DNA of 64,000 nucleotides from Limosilactobacillus panis. Its GTDB lineage: Bacteria > Bacillota > Bacilli > Lactobacillales > Lactobacillaceae. The stretch is taken from positions 1,240,001 to 1,304,000 of the forward strand of contig NZ_CP081855.1 in the NCBI RefSeq assembly GCF_019797825.1. The letters are read 5' to 3'. The notes beneath the pieces were generated by a model that saw nothing but the letters and a program-made list of their open reading frames with translations, was not told the origin of the DNA and did not search any database. Every line of letters begins with the position of its first letter. Within the stretch, counting starts at the first letter, position 1. A program made the translations under genes and the position numbers. Shown one piece after another: positions 1-8,422 of this stretch.

Positions 1-739
1 CATCACCATTGGCAATATTATATACTGTTGGCTCATTCGTCTCAGTTGAGATCTTAATTAATGCATCAACTACGTCTTCAACATAAACAAAGTCTCGCGT
101 CTGCGATCCATTGCCATAAAGAGTAAATGGTTTGTTTTCCTTAAGGCACTTTGTCACAATTGACAGTACACCAGAATATTCGGAATTAGGATTCTGGCGT
201 GGACCGTACACATTAAAGAACCGAACTGCAACCGTCGGAATATTGTAAAGGTGACCATAATCAATGGTATACCGCTCAGAAGCATACTTATCAATTGCAT
301 AAGGAGTTAATGGATCGATATGTGAGTCTTCCGTTTTAGGAAAGTCTGCAGCATTACCATATACCGCAGCTGAAGAGGTAAATAGGAACTTCTTAATAGG
401 CAATTCATTAGTTCGAATAAACTCAAGAGTATTAACAACTGATTCTTGATTAACTAAATGAGTGTACCAAGGCCGAACTACTGAATCGGCAACACTAGAT
501 ACCGCAGCCAAATAATAAATATAATCAAACTTTTCTTTTAAAAGTAAGTCATGCATAAAGTCTTCGTCACAAACTGTATGCTTATAAAAAGTAACTTTAT
601 CTTGAATGTCTGCAATATTTTCAAGTCGACCCGTAGAGAGATCGTCTACAATAACAACCTCGTCTTCATTAGCAACTAATTTGTGAGCCAAAAATGATCC
701 TATAAAACCGGCTCCACCAGTAATTAATGCTTTAGACAT
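1..739 (-). CDS. NAD-dependent sugar epimerase/dehydratase (UDP-glucose 4-epimerase-like), 3' end outside window
   Basis: Partial gene: the start is inside the window, the stop lies beyond base 1. The translated N-terminus (246 codons visible) carries the extended-SDR nucleotide-binding motif TGGAGFIGS at residues 7-15, the SSAAVYG strand and the YAIDK (Tyr-x3-Lys) catalytic pair, followed by RFFNVYGPRQ, all typical of UDP-sugar 4-epimerases acting in the cytoplasm on nucleotide sugars. An AGGAGG ribosome site at 748-753 sits 8 bases before the ATG at 739 and overlaps the stop codon of the upstream phosphatase gene, so the genes are translationally close and co-transcribed. Context (exopolysaccharide regulators upstream) says it supplies a sugar nucleotide for surface polysaccharide. 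Exact substrate (Glc/Gal, GlcNAc/GalNAc or GlcA) cannot be read from the sequence. Confidence 0.9.
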   Translation of the reverse strand, partial: MSKALITGGAGFIGSFLAHKLVANEDEVVIVDDLSTGRLENIADIQDKVTFYKHTVCDEDFMHDLLLKEKFDYIYYLAAVSSVADSVVRPWYTHLVNQESVVNTLEFIRTNELPIKKFLFTSSAAVYGNAADFPKTEDSHIDPLTPYAIDKYASERYTIDYGHLYNIPTVAVRFFNVYGPRQNPNSEYSGVLSIVTKCLKENKPFTLYGNGSQTRDFVYVEDVVDALIKISTETNEPTVYNIANGD

Positions 740-751
740 TTCATTTTCCTC

Positions 752-1528
752 CTAAAACAACCAAAAACGTTTTCTTTTCTTTTTTAGCACTTGTAAATTA
801 TTTAATGGTACATTCTCACCATTAATAATGGACTTAGCATTCTGCTGATACTGGCCGGCCAAGCTTTCCCCAAATTCATGTCGTAGCTTATCAAAGGCTT
901 GTCGCATTTCATACTTCCGACCTGGTAGGTTATGAGCATCTGATGCAAAAAGGTAACCTTGTCCGGCTCCAATTAACTGCCGACTGAAGTGCTCCACTTT
1001 CTTACCAAATGTTCCCACATATGAACTTGCTGTAATCTGAGATAGACAGCCCTTTTCTAACAGTCCATATAGCAGCTCCGGTTTTGACATAATCATCGTG
1101 TTTCGCTCGGGATGCACAATTACCGGTATAATTCCACGCTGTTGCAGGTTAAAAATCATTCGATTCGTATAATGTGGTACATCATCGTCTGGAAATTCCA
1201 GCATTAGGTAGCGACCACCTTCATCCGCAAATAGTATGTCATCATTATCCAATGCCTCTAATAAGTTACCATTAATTCTTACTTCCTGCCCAGGAAAAAC
1301 GGTTAACGGAATATCGTGCTCCTGCAGCTGCTTTTGAAATTCTGCCGTCTCCCGAATTACGTCTTGCTTATGGTTAACATATCGACCATTCATGTGGTGA
1401 GGCGTCAAAAGAGCATGGGTCACCCCATTCTCCGTTGCCTCCCGCGCTAAACGAAGTGAGATTGCCATGCTCTTAGAACCATCATCAATTCCTGGTAAAA
1501 GGTGACAATGGAGATCAACCATGACCAT
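752..1528 (-). CDS. CpsB/Wzb-type PHP-domain protein-tyrosine phosphatase
   Basis: 258-residue cytoplasmic metal-dependent phosphatase of the CpsB/CapC (YwqE) family, which dephosphorylates the tyrosine tail of the cognate BY-kinase and so tunes polysaccharide assembly. Visible metal-binding PHP motifs: DLHCHLLPGIDDG at residues 5-17, the HH pair near residue 43, HPERN near 140 and SDAHN near 195. Length is normal for the family. It follows the kinase gene by 18 bases and precedes the epimerase by 12, so it belongs to the same transcript. The start is either the ATG at 1528 or the in-frame ATG two codons later; neither has a strong ribosome site. Confidence 0.92.
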   Translation of the reverse strand: MVMVDLHCHLLPGIDDGSKSMAISLRLAREATENGVTHALLTPHHMNGRYVNHKQDVIRETAEFQKQLQEHDIPLTVFPGQEVRINGNLLEALDNDDILFADEGGRYLMLEFPDDDVPHYTNRMIFNLQQRGIIPVIVHPERNTMIMSKPELLYGLLEKGCLSQITASSYVGTFGKKVEHFSRQLIGAGQGYLFASDAHNLPGRKYEMRQAFDKLRHEFGESLAGQYQQNAKSIINGENVPLNNLQVLKKKRKRFWLF

Positions 1529-1546
1529 TATTTGTCATCCCCATCA

Positions 1547-2290
1547 TCACCTATAGCCATAACCATAGCCGTATCCGTAGCCATAACCGTATCCGGCACT
1601 ACCATCGCTAACCACATCATTCATGACGTAGCCCAGCAGGTTAGCATGGGCCATCTTCAGAAGTTCAACCGACCGCCGCGCGGCCATCTTTTGAGTACTT
1701 CCCTGCCGAATGACCATCACAACGGCATCCAGGCTATGGGAAATCACTTGGGTATCCGCAACTTCCAGCATTGGTGGCACATCCAGAATTACCAGGTCAT
1801 AATTTCCCCGGACGGCTTTCAAGAAGGTCTGCATCCGGTGAGAGCCTAACAATTCCGCCGGGTTCGGTGGGATTGGCCCACTTGGCAAGAGGTCGAGGCC
1901 TTCAATCTCACTTGGCTTAATAATCCCCGCTAAGTCAATCGAGTGTTCCTGGCTGTTTAGGATTGAAGTCAAGCCTTCCCGACCATCAATCCCGAAGGTC
2001 CGGCTCAACGTCGGCTGCCGCAAGTCAGTGTCCACTAGCAGAACATGCTTCCCACTTTGGGCAAAAACCACGGCGATATTATCAGTGACCGTCGACTTCC
2101 CTTCAGAAACATTGGCCGAGGTAAATGCTAAGGTCTTGATTGTTTTATCAATCGACATGAAACTAATGTTAGTCCGAATTGTCCGGAACTGTTCGGAAAT
2201 AACACTCTTCGGGTGGACAGCAGTAATTAGCTTAACCCCGTTATCCATTGTGTCGGTTGAATTCTTATTTTTGCGGTGAAATAAAGACAT
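1547..2290 (-). CDS. CpsD/CapB-type tyrosine autokinase (BY-kinase)
   Basis: 247-residue bacterial tyrosine kinase. The Walker A region SANVSEGKST lies at residues 58-67, the A' motif VLLVDTDLRQP at 83-93 and Walker B VILDVPP at 167-173. The C-terminus (233-247) is a run of alternating Gly and Tyr with seven tyrosines, the autophosphorylation cluster of this family. As usual in Gram-positives the membrane-spanning activator is a separate protein, encoded directly upstream (12 bases away). The phosphatase gene follows. Kinase, modulator and phosphatase together control chain length and export of exopolysaccharide at the membrane. The tail is unusually regular, see findings. Confidence 0.95.
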   Translation of the reverse strand: MSLFHRKNKNSTDTMDNGVKLITAVHPKSVISEQFRTIRTNISFMSIDKTIKTLAFTSANVSEGKSTVTDNIAVVFAQSGKHVLLVDTDLRQPTLSRTFGIDGREGLTSILNSQEHSIDLAGIIKPSEIEGLDLLPSGPIPPNPAELLGSHRMQTFLKAVRGNYDLVILDVPPMLEVADTQVISHSLDAVVMVIRQGSTQKMAARRSVELLKMAHANLLGYVMNDVVSDGSAGYGYGYGYGYGYGYR

Positions 2291-2302
2291 TTTCTGACCT
2301 CC

Positions 2303-3094
2303 TTAAACCCGACGCCTTGCGCTTGTATTTGAACGCTGTTTACTGTTAAGTGTTTCCTTTTTCCGGTCAAGATGAATGTGATCGATGTGCCCCAGGTTCG
2401 TTAACCCTAACTCATCAACCATGAATTCATCAGAGTTAACCGCGGTATCCATCAGTTCCTTGATAATCAAGTAAATAAAGGAAGCTAAAAGTCCCAAGAT
2501 TGCCCCGGCCAGGGTGAACAACTTAACGTTCGGGAAGGACGGCGCAGATGGTGCCGATGCCCGCGACACAATCGTGACGTTGTTGACACTCATCATCTTC
2601 TTGATCCGCTTCTTGAAGACGGACGCAATCGTGTTGGCGGTTGCTGCTGACTTCTGTGGGTCATCGGTCGTTACCGCTACTGAAAAGACTTGCGAATTCT
2701 GTTCGTTACTGATCTTGATGCCCTTTTTCAGTTGACTAGCGGGAACATTGTAATTGCGACCATATTCCTTAGCCACCTGACTACTACTATTCAGCTCATT
2801 ACTGGTCTGCTCCAAGATCACGTTATTCGTGATGATGTCCTTGTAGGTATTGATGATCTGGACATCGGCCTGCTGGTCGTTATATGCCTGACCGTTGCTA
2901 TTACTGTGCTTTTGGTTAACCAGTATTTCTGTATTAGCCGTATATTTCGGAATTACCGCAAACTTTGCCACGGCAAAGCCTAACACGGCAATCAAGACTG
3001 TCCATAAAATCAGCATCAGGTAATTATTGCGAATAATCACCAGTAACCGGTGAAGGTCAATCGTATTCGTTGCTTCGCTTTGTGAATCCGTCAT
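2303..3094 (-). CDS. Wzz/CpsC-type chain-length determinant, BY-kinase activator
   Basis: 263-residue membrane protein with the Wzz topology: a short cytoplasmic N-terminus, transmembrane helix about residues 26-50, an extracellular region of about 130 residues, a proline-bearing segment (SAPSAPSFPN) and a second helix about 190-213, then a cytoplasmic tail of about 50 residues that would contact the kinase ATP site. This split modulator/kinase arrangement is the Gram-positive form. It lies 10 bases after the LCP gene and 12 before the kinase in one operon. Confidence 0.93.
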   Translation of the reverse strand: MTDSQSEATNTIDLHRLLVIIRNNYLMLILWTVLIAVLGFAVAKFAVIPKYTANTEILVNQKHSNSNGQAYNDQQADVQIINTYKDIITNNVILEQTSNELNSSSQVAKEYGRNYNVPASQLKKGIKISNEQNSQVFSVAVTTDDPQKSAATANTIASVFKKRIKKMMSVNNVTIVSRASAPSAPSFPNVKLFTLAGAILGLLASFIYLIIKELMDTAVNSDEFMVDELGLTNLGHIDHIHLDRKKETLNSKQRSNTSARRRV

Positions 3095-3104
3095 TGTCTA
3101 CTCC

Positions 3105-4124
3105 TTAATTATTCAAACTATTCTGAAGCAGGGTCGTTACCCGCTCCTGTTCGGAACTTGGTACTACTTCAAAGTCCTGGCCATCATCGTTTTGGCCCCG
3201 TCCTTGGGCGTGGTCTTGGACCACCTTGGCATTTGCCTGGCGGTAGTCCTTGGCCAGTGTGACCATATTCTTAAAAGTCAGGTCCGTCTGTGAACTGTCA
3301 GCAATTGACTTTAAAAATTGTCGGTTGAGGACCGTCTTATAAGAAATGGACTTCTTCAATAAAGCAGTGATGATCAACCGTTGCCGTTGTTGCCGTCCGT
3401 AGTCACCCTGCGGATCGTCATAACGCATCCGGCTAAACTTCAACGCGTTCTTCCCATTCAGATGATAGGTCGTTCCCTTCTTGAAGGAAACACCACCGTA
3501 TGTGAAGGTCAGTGGTGACTTGACATCGACCCCGCCAACCTGGTTGATTGCCTTTTCCAGGCCGCCCATATTGACCAGGACGTAGTAATCGATTGGGATA
3601 TTGAAATGCTGGTGAACAACCTTGACACTCTCTTTTACCCCGCCAAATGTGTAGGCGGCGTTGATCTTAGCCGGTGACTCATCAGGGTAACCGGGGAGGT
3701 CGACCTTCATGTCCCGCGGCAGGCTGACAATCGTGGTCGTCTTCTTCTTGGGGTTAAGGGTCATTACCATCATGGTATCTGTCCGCCCCTTGTAGTTTCG
3801 CCCAAGGGCCCCAGTATCGGTCCCCAGTAAGAGGATCGATACCGGCCGCCGCTTTGCAAGCACCTTATCGGCATCACGCTGTTTAGTGATGCCGGCGCTG
3901 TTGTACATGTCATTCGTCGTGACTTTCAGGTTTCGCCATGCAATTGTTGCAAAGAAAATTGCAAAAAGCAGGAGAATCCCCACGGCCCACCAAAAGATAT
4001 TCTTCAATATCCGTCGCCGGTGGTGGTGACGATGATGGCGGTGGTGGTGGTGATGACGAACAACTTGTTCATTCAACGACTGCTGACCCGCTAATTCATC
4101 TTTAGTATCATTGTTCTCTGACAT
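3105..4124 (-). CDS. LytR-CpsA-Psr (LCP) family polysaccharide-peptidoglycan ligase, first gene of the EPS operon
   Basis: 339 residues: cytoplasmic N-terminus, one transmembrane helix about 41-62 and an extracellular LCP domain. Conserved LCP stretches are visible: LLLGTDTG (about 98-105), RTDTMMV (114-120), SLPRDMKV (134-141) and the Arg-rich SRMRYDDPQGDYGRQQRQR segment (about 235-253) that binds the polyprenyl pyrophosphate. Such enzymes transfer polyprenyl-linked glycopolymers to peptidoglycan and are commonly the first gene of lactobacillar eps clusters. The ATG at 4124 is preceded by AGGAGAAG 6 bases away. Oddity: residues 24-38 are His/Arg only (ten His), see findings. Confidence 0.92.
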   Translation of the reverse strand: MSENNDTKDELAGQQSLNEQVVRHHHHHRHHRHHHRRRILKNIFWWAVGILLLFAIFFATIAWRNLKVTTNDMYNSAGITKQRDADKVLAKRRPVSILLLGTDTGALGRNYKGRTDTMMVMTLNPKKKTTTIVSLPRDMKVDLPGYPDESPAKINAAYTFGGVKESVKVVHQHFNIPIDYYVLVNMGGLEKAINQVGGVDVKSPLTFTYGGVSFKKGTTYHLNGKNALKFSRMRYDDPQGDYGRQQRQRLIITALLKKSISYKTVLNRQFLKSIADSSQTDLTFKNMVTLAKDYRQANAKVVQDHAQGRGQNDDGQDFEVVPSSEQERVTTLLQNSLNN

Positions 4125-4189
4125 CGACTGTCTTCTCCTAATTTCTTCGTATACGTAAAAACACTTTTAATAATTTTTTAACAACTTAT

Positions 4190-4218
4190 ATTTTATTCCT
4201 CCTGGTCACGACTTACAA
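4190..4218 (-). promoter_or_regulatory. Candidate promoter of the EPS operon
   Basis: On the minus strand TTGTAA (4213-4218) is followed after 17 bases by TAAAAT (4190-4195), about 60 bases before the LCP start codon. Spacing is ideal; the -35 matches 4 of 6 and the -10 5 of 6 consensus bases. The region is very AT-rich, so chance matches are possible. Confidence 0.45.
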
Positions 4219-4298
4219 ATCACCAATAATTTAAAGTTTGGGTATTTTGAAATTCAATTTCAGTTGATAATTAAATTACTTTACCTATTTAAGTGGGT

Positions 4299-4333
4299 GC
4301 AATATCATGCTAACGGGCTTAAAATGATATTGC
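4299..4333. repeat. 10-bp perfect inverted repeat upstream of the EPS operon
   Basis: GCAATATCAT (4299-4308) is exactly repeated in inverse at 4324-4333 with a 15-base spacer. It lies in the 434-base gene-free stretch 4125-4558, about 80-110 bases upstream of the candidate EPS promoter. No T-run follows it on either strand, so it is not an ordinary terminator; an operator or transcript hairpin is possible. Nothing else gene-like was seen in that stretch apart from the promoter and the terminator at 4488-4513. Confidence 0.5.
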
Positions 4334-4487
4334 TACGGTGCCAAAATTAATTTCTCGCCACTGATAAGAAAAGGCAAAATTTTTTAAAATTCATTTAATT
4401 TAACGTCCGATAAGGAGGCTTTCTAGGCAAAAATTACTCCTTCAATATGCCAATTTATGTCTTACCACGTAATCTTTTGGTGCATAC

Positions 4488-4513
4488 AAAAAAGCCAGCC
4501 GTTAAGCTAACTT
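4488..4513 (-). terminator. Rho-independent terminator of the rlmL-like gene
   Basis: On the minus strand AAGTTAGC pairs with GCTGGCTT (two G-U pairs) around the 6-base loop TTAACG, and a T-run follows. It starts 46 bases after the stop codon at 4559. Confidence 0.8.
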
Positions 4514-4558
4514 AAAATAATTATTCCATATTTTCTAACCGGTTTTCCTATTTGTATA

Positions 4559-5719
4559 TCATCTCACTGTCCTAAACTTACTCCGGTCCTTATGACCCCA
4601 GAATTGGAAAAGGTCGGTCCGCAAAGCACCATTATACAGCTTCCGCCGCTTGGTTGCCTTTGCCCCGTAGTACTTCTCAAATTCCAAATCAGCGGTCAAA
4701 ATGTACTTGCTCCAGGTCGTCAGTGGTCGGTAGAGCTCCCCCATCTGCCGGTACAATTCGTGGACAGCCGCATGGTCACTCAGCCGTTCCCCGTATGGCG
4801 GGTTGGCCACGATGACCCCGTTGCACTTGTCAGTCCGCCAGTCCTTTAGCGCCAATTGCTTAAAGGTAATGTCATGGGTCAATCCAGCGGCCCGACAGTT
4901 CTCTTCAGCAATCTCCACCATGTTTTGGTCAATATCATAACCATGGATGTCGAGTTTGACATCATAATCCGCCTTATCATCAGCCTCATCACGGACGTCA
5001 TCAAATAAGCCCGCTGGCGTTAAGTTAACCCACTGCTCACACGCAAAGGCCCGGTTGATCCCCGGAGCAATGTTATGTCCCAGTAAAGCGGCCTCGATTG
5101 GAATCGTTCCTGAACCACAAACCGGATCCACAAACGGGTTATCAGGAAACCAGTGGGCAAGCATCACCAACGCTGCCGCCATGTTTTCCTTCAAGGGAGC
5201 GCCCCCTTTATTCTTCCGGTAGCCCCGCTTGAACAGGCTCTCTCCCGTCGTATCCAGGGTCAACATTACCTGGTCCTTGTTAATTACAACTTCTAGCGGG
5301 TACAGGTTCCCTGTTTCTGGCAACCGTGTCCGCCGGTGGTACACCTTACTCAGCCGTTGGACAATCGCCTTTTTCACAATTGCCTGAACGCTGGGAACAT
5401 TATGGAGCTGAGAATGGTGACTGCGGCCCTCCACCGGGAATTCGGCATCGACCGGGAGGAATTCTTCCCAGGGCAACGCCGTCGTGTTTTCAAAGAGCTC
5501 ATCAAAGGTCCGGGCAGGAAACTCGCCGACAATAATCTTGATCCGGTCCGCCGTCCGGAGCCACAGGTTGGTGGTTAAAATGTCCCGCATGTCGCCGGTA
5601 AAGCGCACCCGGCCGTTTTCAACCTTGGCTTCGTAACCTAACTGGCGGAGTTCCTTGCCGACCAGGGCCTCAATCCCGGCCGCCGCCGTTGCCATTAATT
5701 GATATTTTTGCAAAATCAA
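4559..5719 (-). CDS. THUMP-domain class I rRNA methyltransferase (RlmL/YpsC-type, 23S rRNA m2G)
   Basis: 386 residues. An N-terminal ferredoxin-like/THUMP RNA-binding part (about 1-160, with VENGRVRFTGD near 34-44) is followed by a SAM-dependent methyltransferase domain: DPVCGSGTIPIEAA at about 198-211 is the SAM loop and VANPPYGERL near 304-313 is the N-methyltransferase catalytic NPPY motif. Members methylate guanine N2 in 23S rRNA. The length matches the single-domain Firmicute YpsC form rather than the fused enterobacterial RlmKL. Its own terminator follows at 4488-4513. Site specificity (G2445 equivalent) is by homology only. Confidence 0.9.
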   Translation of the reverse strand: MILQKYQLMATAAAGIEALVGKELRQLGYEAKVENGRVRFTGDMRDILTTNLWLRTADRIKIIVGEFPARTFDELFENTTALPWEEFLPVDAEFPVEGRSHHSQLHNVPSVQAIVKKAIVQRLSKVYHRRTRLPETGNLYPLEVVINKDQVMLTLDTTGESLFKRGYRKNKGGAPLKENMAAALVMLAHWFPDNPFVDPVCGSGTIPIEAALLGHNIAPGINRAFACEQWVNLTPAGLFDDVRDEADDKADYDVKLDIHGYDIDQNMVEIAEENCRAAGLTHDITFKQLALKDWRTDKCNGVIVANPPYGERLSDHAAVHELYRQMGELYRPLTTWSKYILTADLEFEKYYGAKATKRRKLYNGALRTDLFQFWGHKDRSKFRTVR

Positions 5720-5772
5720 ATCTCCTCGTTATTCAATGTTAACCCTATTTTACCCGATGAGCATAAAGAATG

Positions 5773-6590
5773 CTAATACTGGTCCTTCTGCATCGTTGCT
5801 GGCCAGCCGACAATTGCCTGCCGCTTATCCAAGCTTTCCAGCAGCCGCACATCAGCCGGGGCTAAGGTAAAATCAAAAATCGCTAAGTTATCTGCCATAT
5901 GCTGCGGGTCCAGGGTCTTTGGAATCACAACGATCCCTTCCTGGTTTAAGAAGCGCAGGGTAACCTGGGCCGGTGTCCTATGGTAACGCGCCGCCACCTT
6001 CTGCAAAACCGGCTGATTCAAAAAGCCGGGCTGGTTCTCACCCAGTGGTGCATAAGACTCGTGAACCATCCCCCTGCTCATCAAATAGGCGTGCATCCGC
6101 TTTTGCTGCCAGAGCAGGTGGGTTTCAATCTGGTCAATCGCCGGGGCCACGGTTGCTCCATCGATAATCGCTTGGCCCTGGGAAGCGTTGAAGTTACTGA
6201 GGCCGATTGCCGCACCTTGCCGTCCTGGTAAGCGTCTTCTAGTGCCCGGTAGGTCTCGTCATCGTTCCCGGTCGGCCAGTGGATGATCACCAGGTCAAAG
6301 TAGTCATGGTTAAACCGTCGCAACGATTCGTCTAAGCCTGCCTTGGTGGCCGCGTAGCCACTAGTCTGCACCTTGGTGGTGACAAAGACCTGGTCTCTGG
6401 CCAGCCCACTCTCAGTCAAGGCCTCGCCGACCTCAGCCTCGTTGCCATAATACTGGGCCGTGTCAATTAGGCGGTACCCCGTCTGCAGGGCCAAGAGGAC
6501 ATTTTTCGTTGTCTCCTCCGGTGCCGTTTGGTAGGTTCCGTACCCCACTGCGGGCATGATAATCCCGTTATTTAGTTTAACCTCCTTCAT
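5773..6590 (-). pseudogene. Aldo/keto reductase, interrupted by a single-base frameshift
   Basis: Two overlapping reading frames together make one aldo/keto reductase. The first part has GYGTYQT, the catalytic Asp/Tyr in DTAQYYGNE, the catalytic Lys in VTTKV and the catalytic His in IIHWP. The second part has the family segments AIGLSNF, PAQVTLRFLNQ and VIPKT and a normal C-terminus. The frames join at about 6210, where codons for GKVR lead into AIGLSNFN only if one G is restored in a GG run. Restored length is about 272 residues, normal for the family, with no other damage. The start chosen is the ATG at 6590 (MKEVKLNN), just after the hesB-like stop. Either a recent inactivating deletion or a sequencing error in a short G run. 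Confidence 0.85.
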
Positions 6591-6600
6591 TATTACCATC

Positions 6601-6966
6601 CTATTCCCAAAAATCTTCAAAGTCCCGTGACGCCGCCGTCGTGCTATCCGCCTGAACTACGTTGCCCTTGACAATCTTCAAATCATCATTTTCCGCCGCA
6701 AAGTGGTAGCTAATCCCCCTTTGCTTTTCATAATCGACGGTGGTCACCTTTCCAGAAAAGTACCACTCATCACTAAAATCGATGTAGTAGGTGACCCCAG
6801 CTTTGACCACCTTTGCGACTGCCTGACCCGGTTCAGTTGGCACTTGGTATTTGACCTTGACACCCGTCGGCCCTTTCTCCGCCACAAAGGCTAGTTGGTC
6901 TCCTTCATGGAGGCCCAGGTGGCCTTTCAACCAGTTTGCCGCATGATCAGTTACTTCTAATTTCAT
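6601..6966 (-). CDS. HesB/IscA-superfamily protein without cluster cysteines
   Basis: 121 residues, small acidic cytosolic protein. The opening (MKLEVTDHAANWLK), the GVKVKYQVP strand and the VTYYIDFSDEWYFSG segment resemble the HesB/YneR-like family of lactobacilli that is annotated as iron-sulfur cluster biosynthesis. No cysteine is present in the whole protein, so it cannot hold a cluster in the way of IscA; its function is unknown. It directly precedes the aldo/keto reductase gene (their ends lie about 10 bases apart), suggesting co-transcription. Confidence 0.6.
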   Translation of the reverse strand: MKLEVTDHAANWLKGHLGLHEGDQLAFVAEKGPTGVKVKYQVPTEPGQAVAKVVKAGVTYYIDFSDEWYFSGKVTTVDYEKQRGISYHFAAENDDLKIVKGNVVQADSTTAASRDFEDFWE

Positions 6967-7101
6967 TTTCGTCCCACCTTTTTTATTAAATTTAACATAT
7001 CCGGTCAGTAATCGGAAACAATTCCCACTAGACGCAAAAGGCCTTCAGCATTCGAATGAATTCGGACCGTACAATACCCCTTAGGGTTTACACTCCTGAA
7101 A

Positions 7102-8149
7102 TGTCAATTTAAATTAGAAAAATGTTGAAAGCTGTTCATCTGTGATATTCTTCATGAATACTTCAACAGGTGTGCGATAGTGAAGCGATTTCCGTGAAAT
7201 TCGATTACGGTATGACATGAGTTGGGTAATTAATTCATCAGGTAGGTTGCGGAAGTCTAATCGTTTACTGAGACCGTCACGGCTTAAAATGCCATTATTA
7301 TTCTCGTTAAGTCCACGTTGATTGGGTGCCCCGACTTCCGCAAAATAAGTATGAATGTCATGCTTATTAGCGATGTCACGCCAACCAGCGAATTCTTTAC
7401 CGTTGTCAAAGGTAATTGACTTAACCAAGTGACGGGGCATTTTTGAAAGCCATTTATCTAAGTGACAATTAACTGCTTCATCAGTTTTGCGATGAACATT
7501 GAGAACAAACATGACTTTGGATTGACGTTCTACCAAGGTCATGACAGCTCCACGATGGGCTTTGCCTTGAACAGTATCGGCTTCAAAGTGACCGAACTCA
7601 TCCTGGTCATGAGGGAAGTCTTGATAACGTTGATAGATACTGCGTCCAAGCTGACCAGCCTTACCACGTCGTTCGACATAGCCATTGGGGTGACGTTTAT
7701 CCTTCATCGGTAACTGTTGAGCATTGAAATTATACTGTCCTCGAGCAAACATCCGATAAAGAGTCCGCATACTACAGCTAATGGCATGTTCCTTACGACC
7801 AATAATGGTATCCGGTGTCCAGCCAGCTTTAATTTGGTCGTTAATATACTCAACTTCATTTTGGGGCAACTGAGCTTGTTTTCGACCACAGTGACGTTTA
7901 TTACGCTGGTATTTTTCAAGATATTGTTCAATGGTTTTACCGCCATTAAGGAAACGATAAATTCGATAAATCGTTTCCTGACTACGCTTGAGAAGTTTGG
8001 CGGTTTGATAGGTTTTAGTTCCAAATCAGCTATGAGGGTTAATTCACGTGTGGTAAGATGTCTATAGGTCATTTGTGATGTTTCTTTACTTTTGTTTGTG
8101 GTTATTCAAAAGTCTATCACAAATGGCCTTTTTCTAACTTAATTTTACA
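7102..8149 (-). mobile_element. IS30-family insertion sequence (defective)
   Basis: About 1.05 kb. Its ends form imperfect terminal inverted repeats: 7102-7124 against the complement of 8127-8149 (19 of 23 identical, including the TTAGAAAAA core). The transposase stop codon lies within the left end, as is usual for compact IS30 elements. No target duplication is obvious at either flank. It lies between the hesB-like gene and a HicB antitoxin remnant. Confidence 0.8.
7114..8072 (-). pseudogene. IS30-family transposase, frameshifted near the N-terminus
   Basis: Starts MTYRHLTTRELTLIADL, typical of IS30 transposases, then leaves frame near 8022-8030; the rest, including KTYQTAKLLKRSQETIYRI and a normal C-terminus, lies in another frame. 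The total length is 2 modulo 3, so the lost segment is 1 modulo 3 (from memory of intact relatives about 10 bases, lost between short repeats). The catalytic DDE residues are intact: FEADTVQG, ITFDNGKEF and NENNNG. The C-terminal 251 codons remain open, but without the N-terminal helix-turn-helix the product should not bind the ends. Confidence 0.85.
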
Positions 8150-8212
8150 AACAGCGAGTATTAACATTGAACTCCCAACCGTGAGCCCAATGTGTTTATT
8201 CAGCAGATTATA

Positions 8213-8260
8213 AAAAGCAGCCCGCACCGAATTCACCGGCGCGAGCTGCTTAAATTTTTT
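8213..8260. terminator. Bidirectional terminator hairpin
   Basis: AAGCAGC (8216-8222) pairs with GCTGCTT (8246-8252), with further pairs inside the stem (CGC/GCG and CCG/CGG). T-runs follow on both strands (TTTTTTT on plus, TTTTT on minus). It lies 1-10 bases after the HicB remnant stop at 8261, so it ends that transcript and probably tpx too. Confidence 0.75.
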
Positions 8261-8416
8261 TCAGTTAACTTGTATTAAGTTCTCAATGGCAGTCGTTACT
8301 GCCGCATTTAACGTTTCCTCATTATCGTCAGCATATTTAACTAAATCTCTATGAAGTTCTGGTGTTATCCGAACATTGAATGTACCTTTATATGAGCTTG
8401 CCTTTATCAGGTGCTT
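8261..8416 (-). pseudogene. HicB-type antitoxin C-terminal (ribbon-helix-helix) remnant
   Basis: A 51-codon open stretch reads SYKGTFNVRITPELHRDLV then KYADDNEETLNAAV and AIENLIQVN before TGA. The YKGTFNVRI-PELHR pattern is the DNA-binding ribbon-helix-helix tail of HicB antitoxins. The N-terminal RNase-H-like antitoxin half and any HicA toxin are missing: upstream the frame is closed by TGA at 8417-8419, four bases from the tpx stop. No start codon with a ribosome site is visible, so it is best read as a fragment. A short stand-alone regulator using a non-ATG start is a weaker alternative. Confidence 0.6.
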
Positions 8417-8422
8417 TCATTG

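Noticed and set aside
1502-1849. 115-codon plus-strand frame with repetitive Ala/Ile/Thr
   Set aside because: Reverse of the kinase Gly-Tyr repeat; no ribosome site.
6081-6150. Two separate overlapping reductase genes
   Set aside because: The halves carry complementary parts of one aldo/keto reductase, so a frameshift explains them better.
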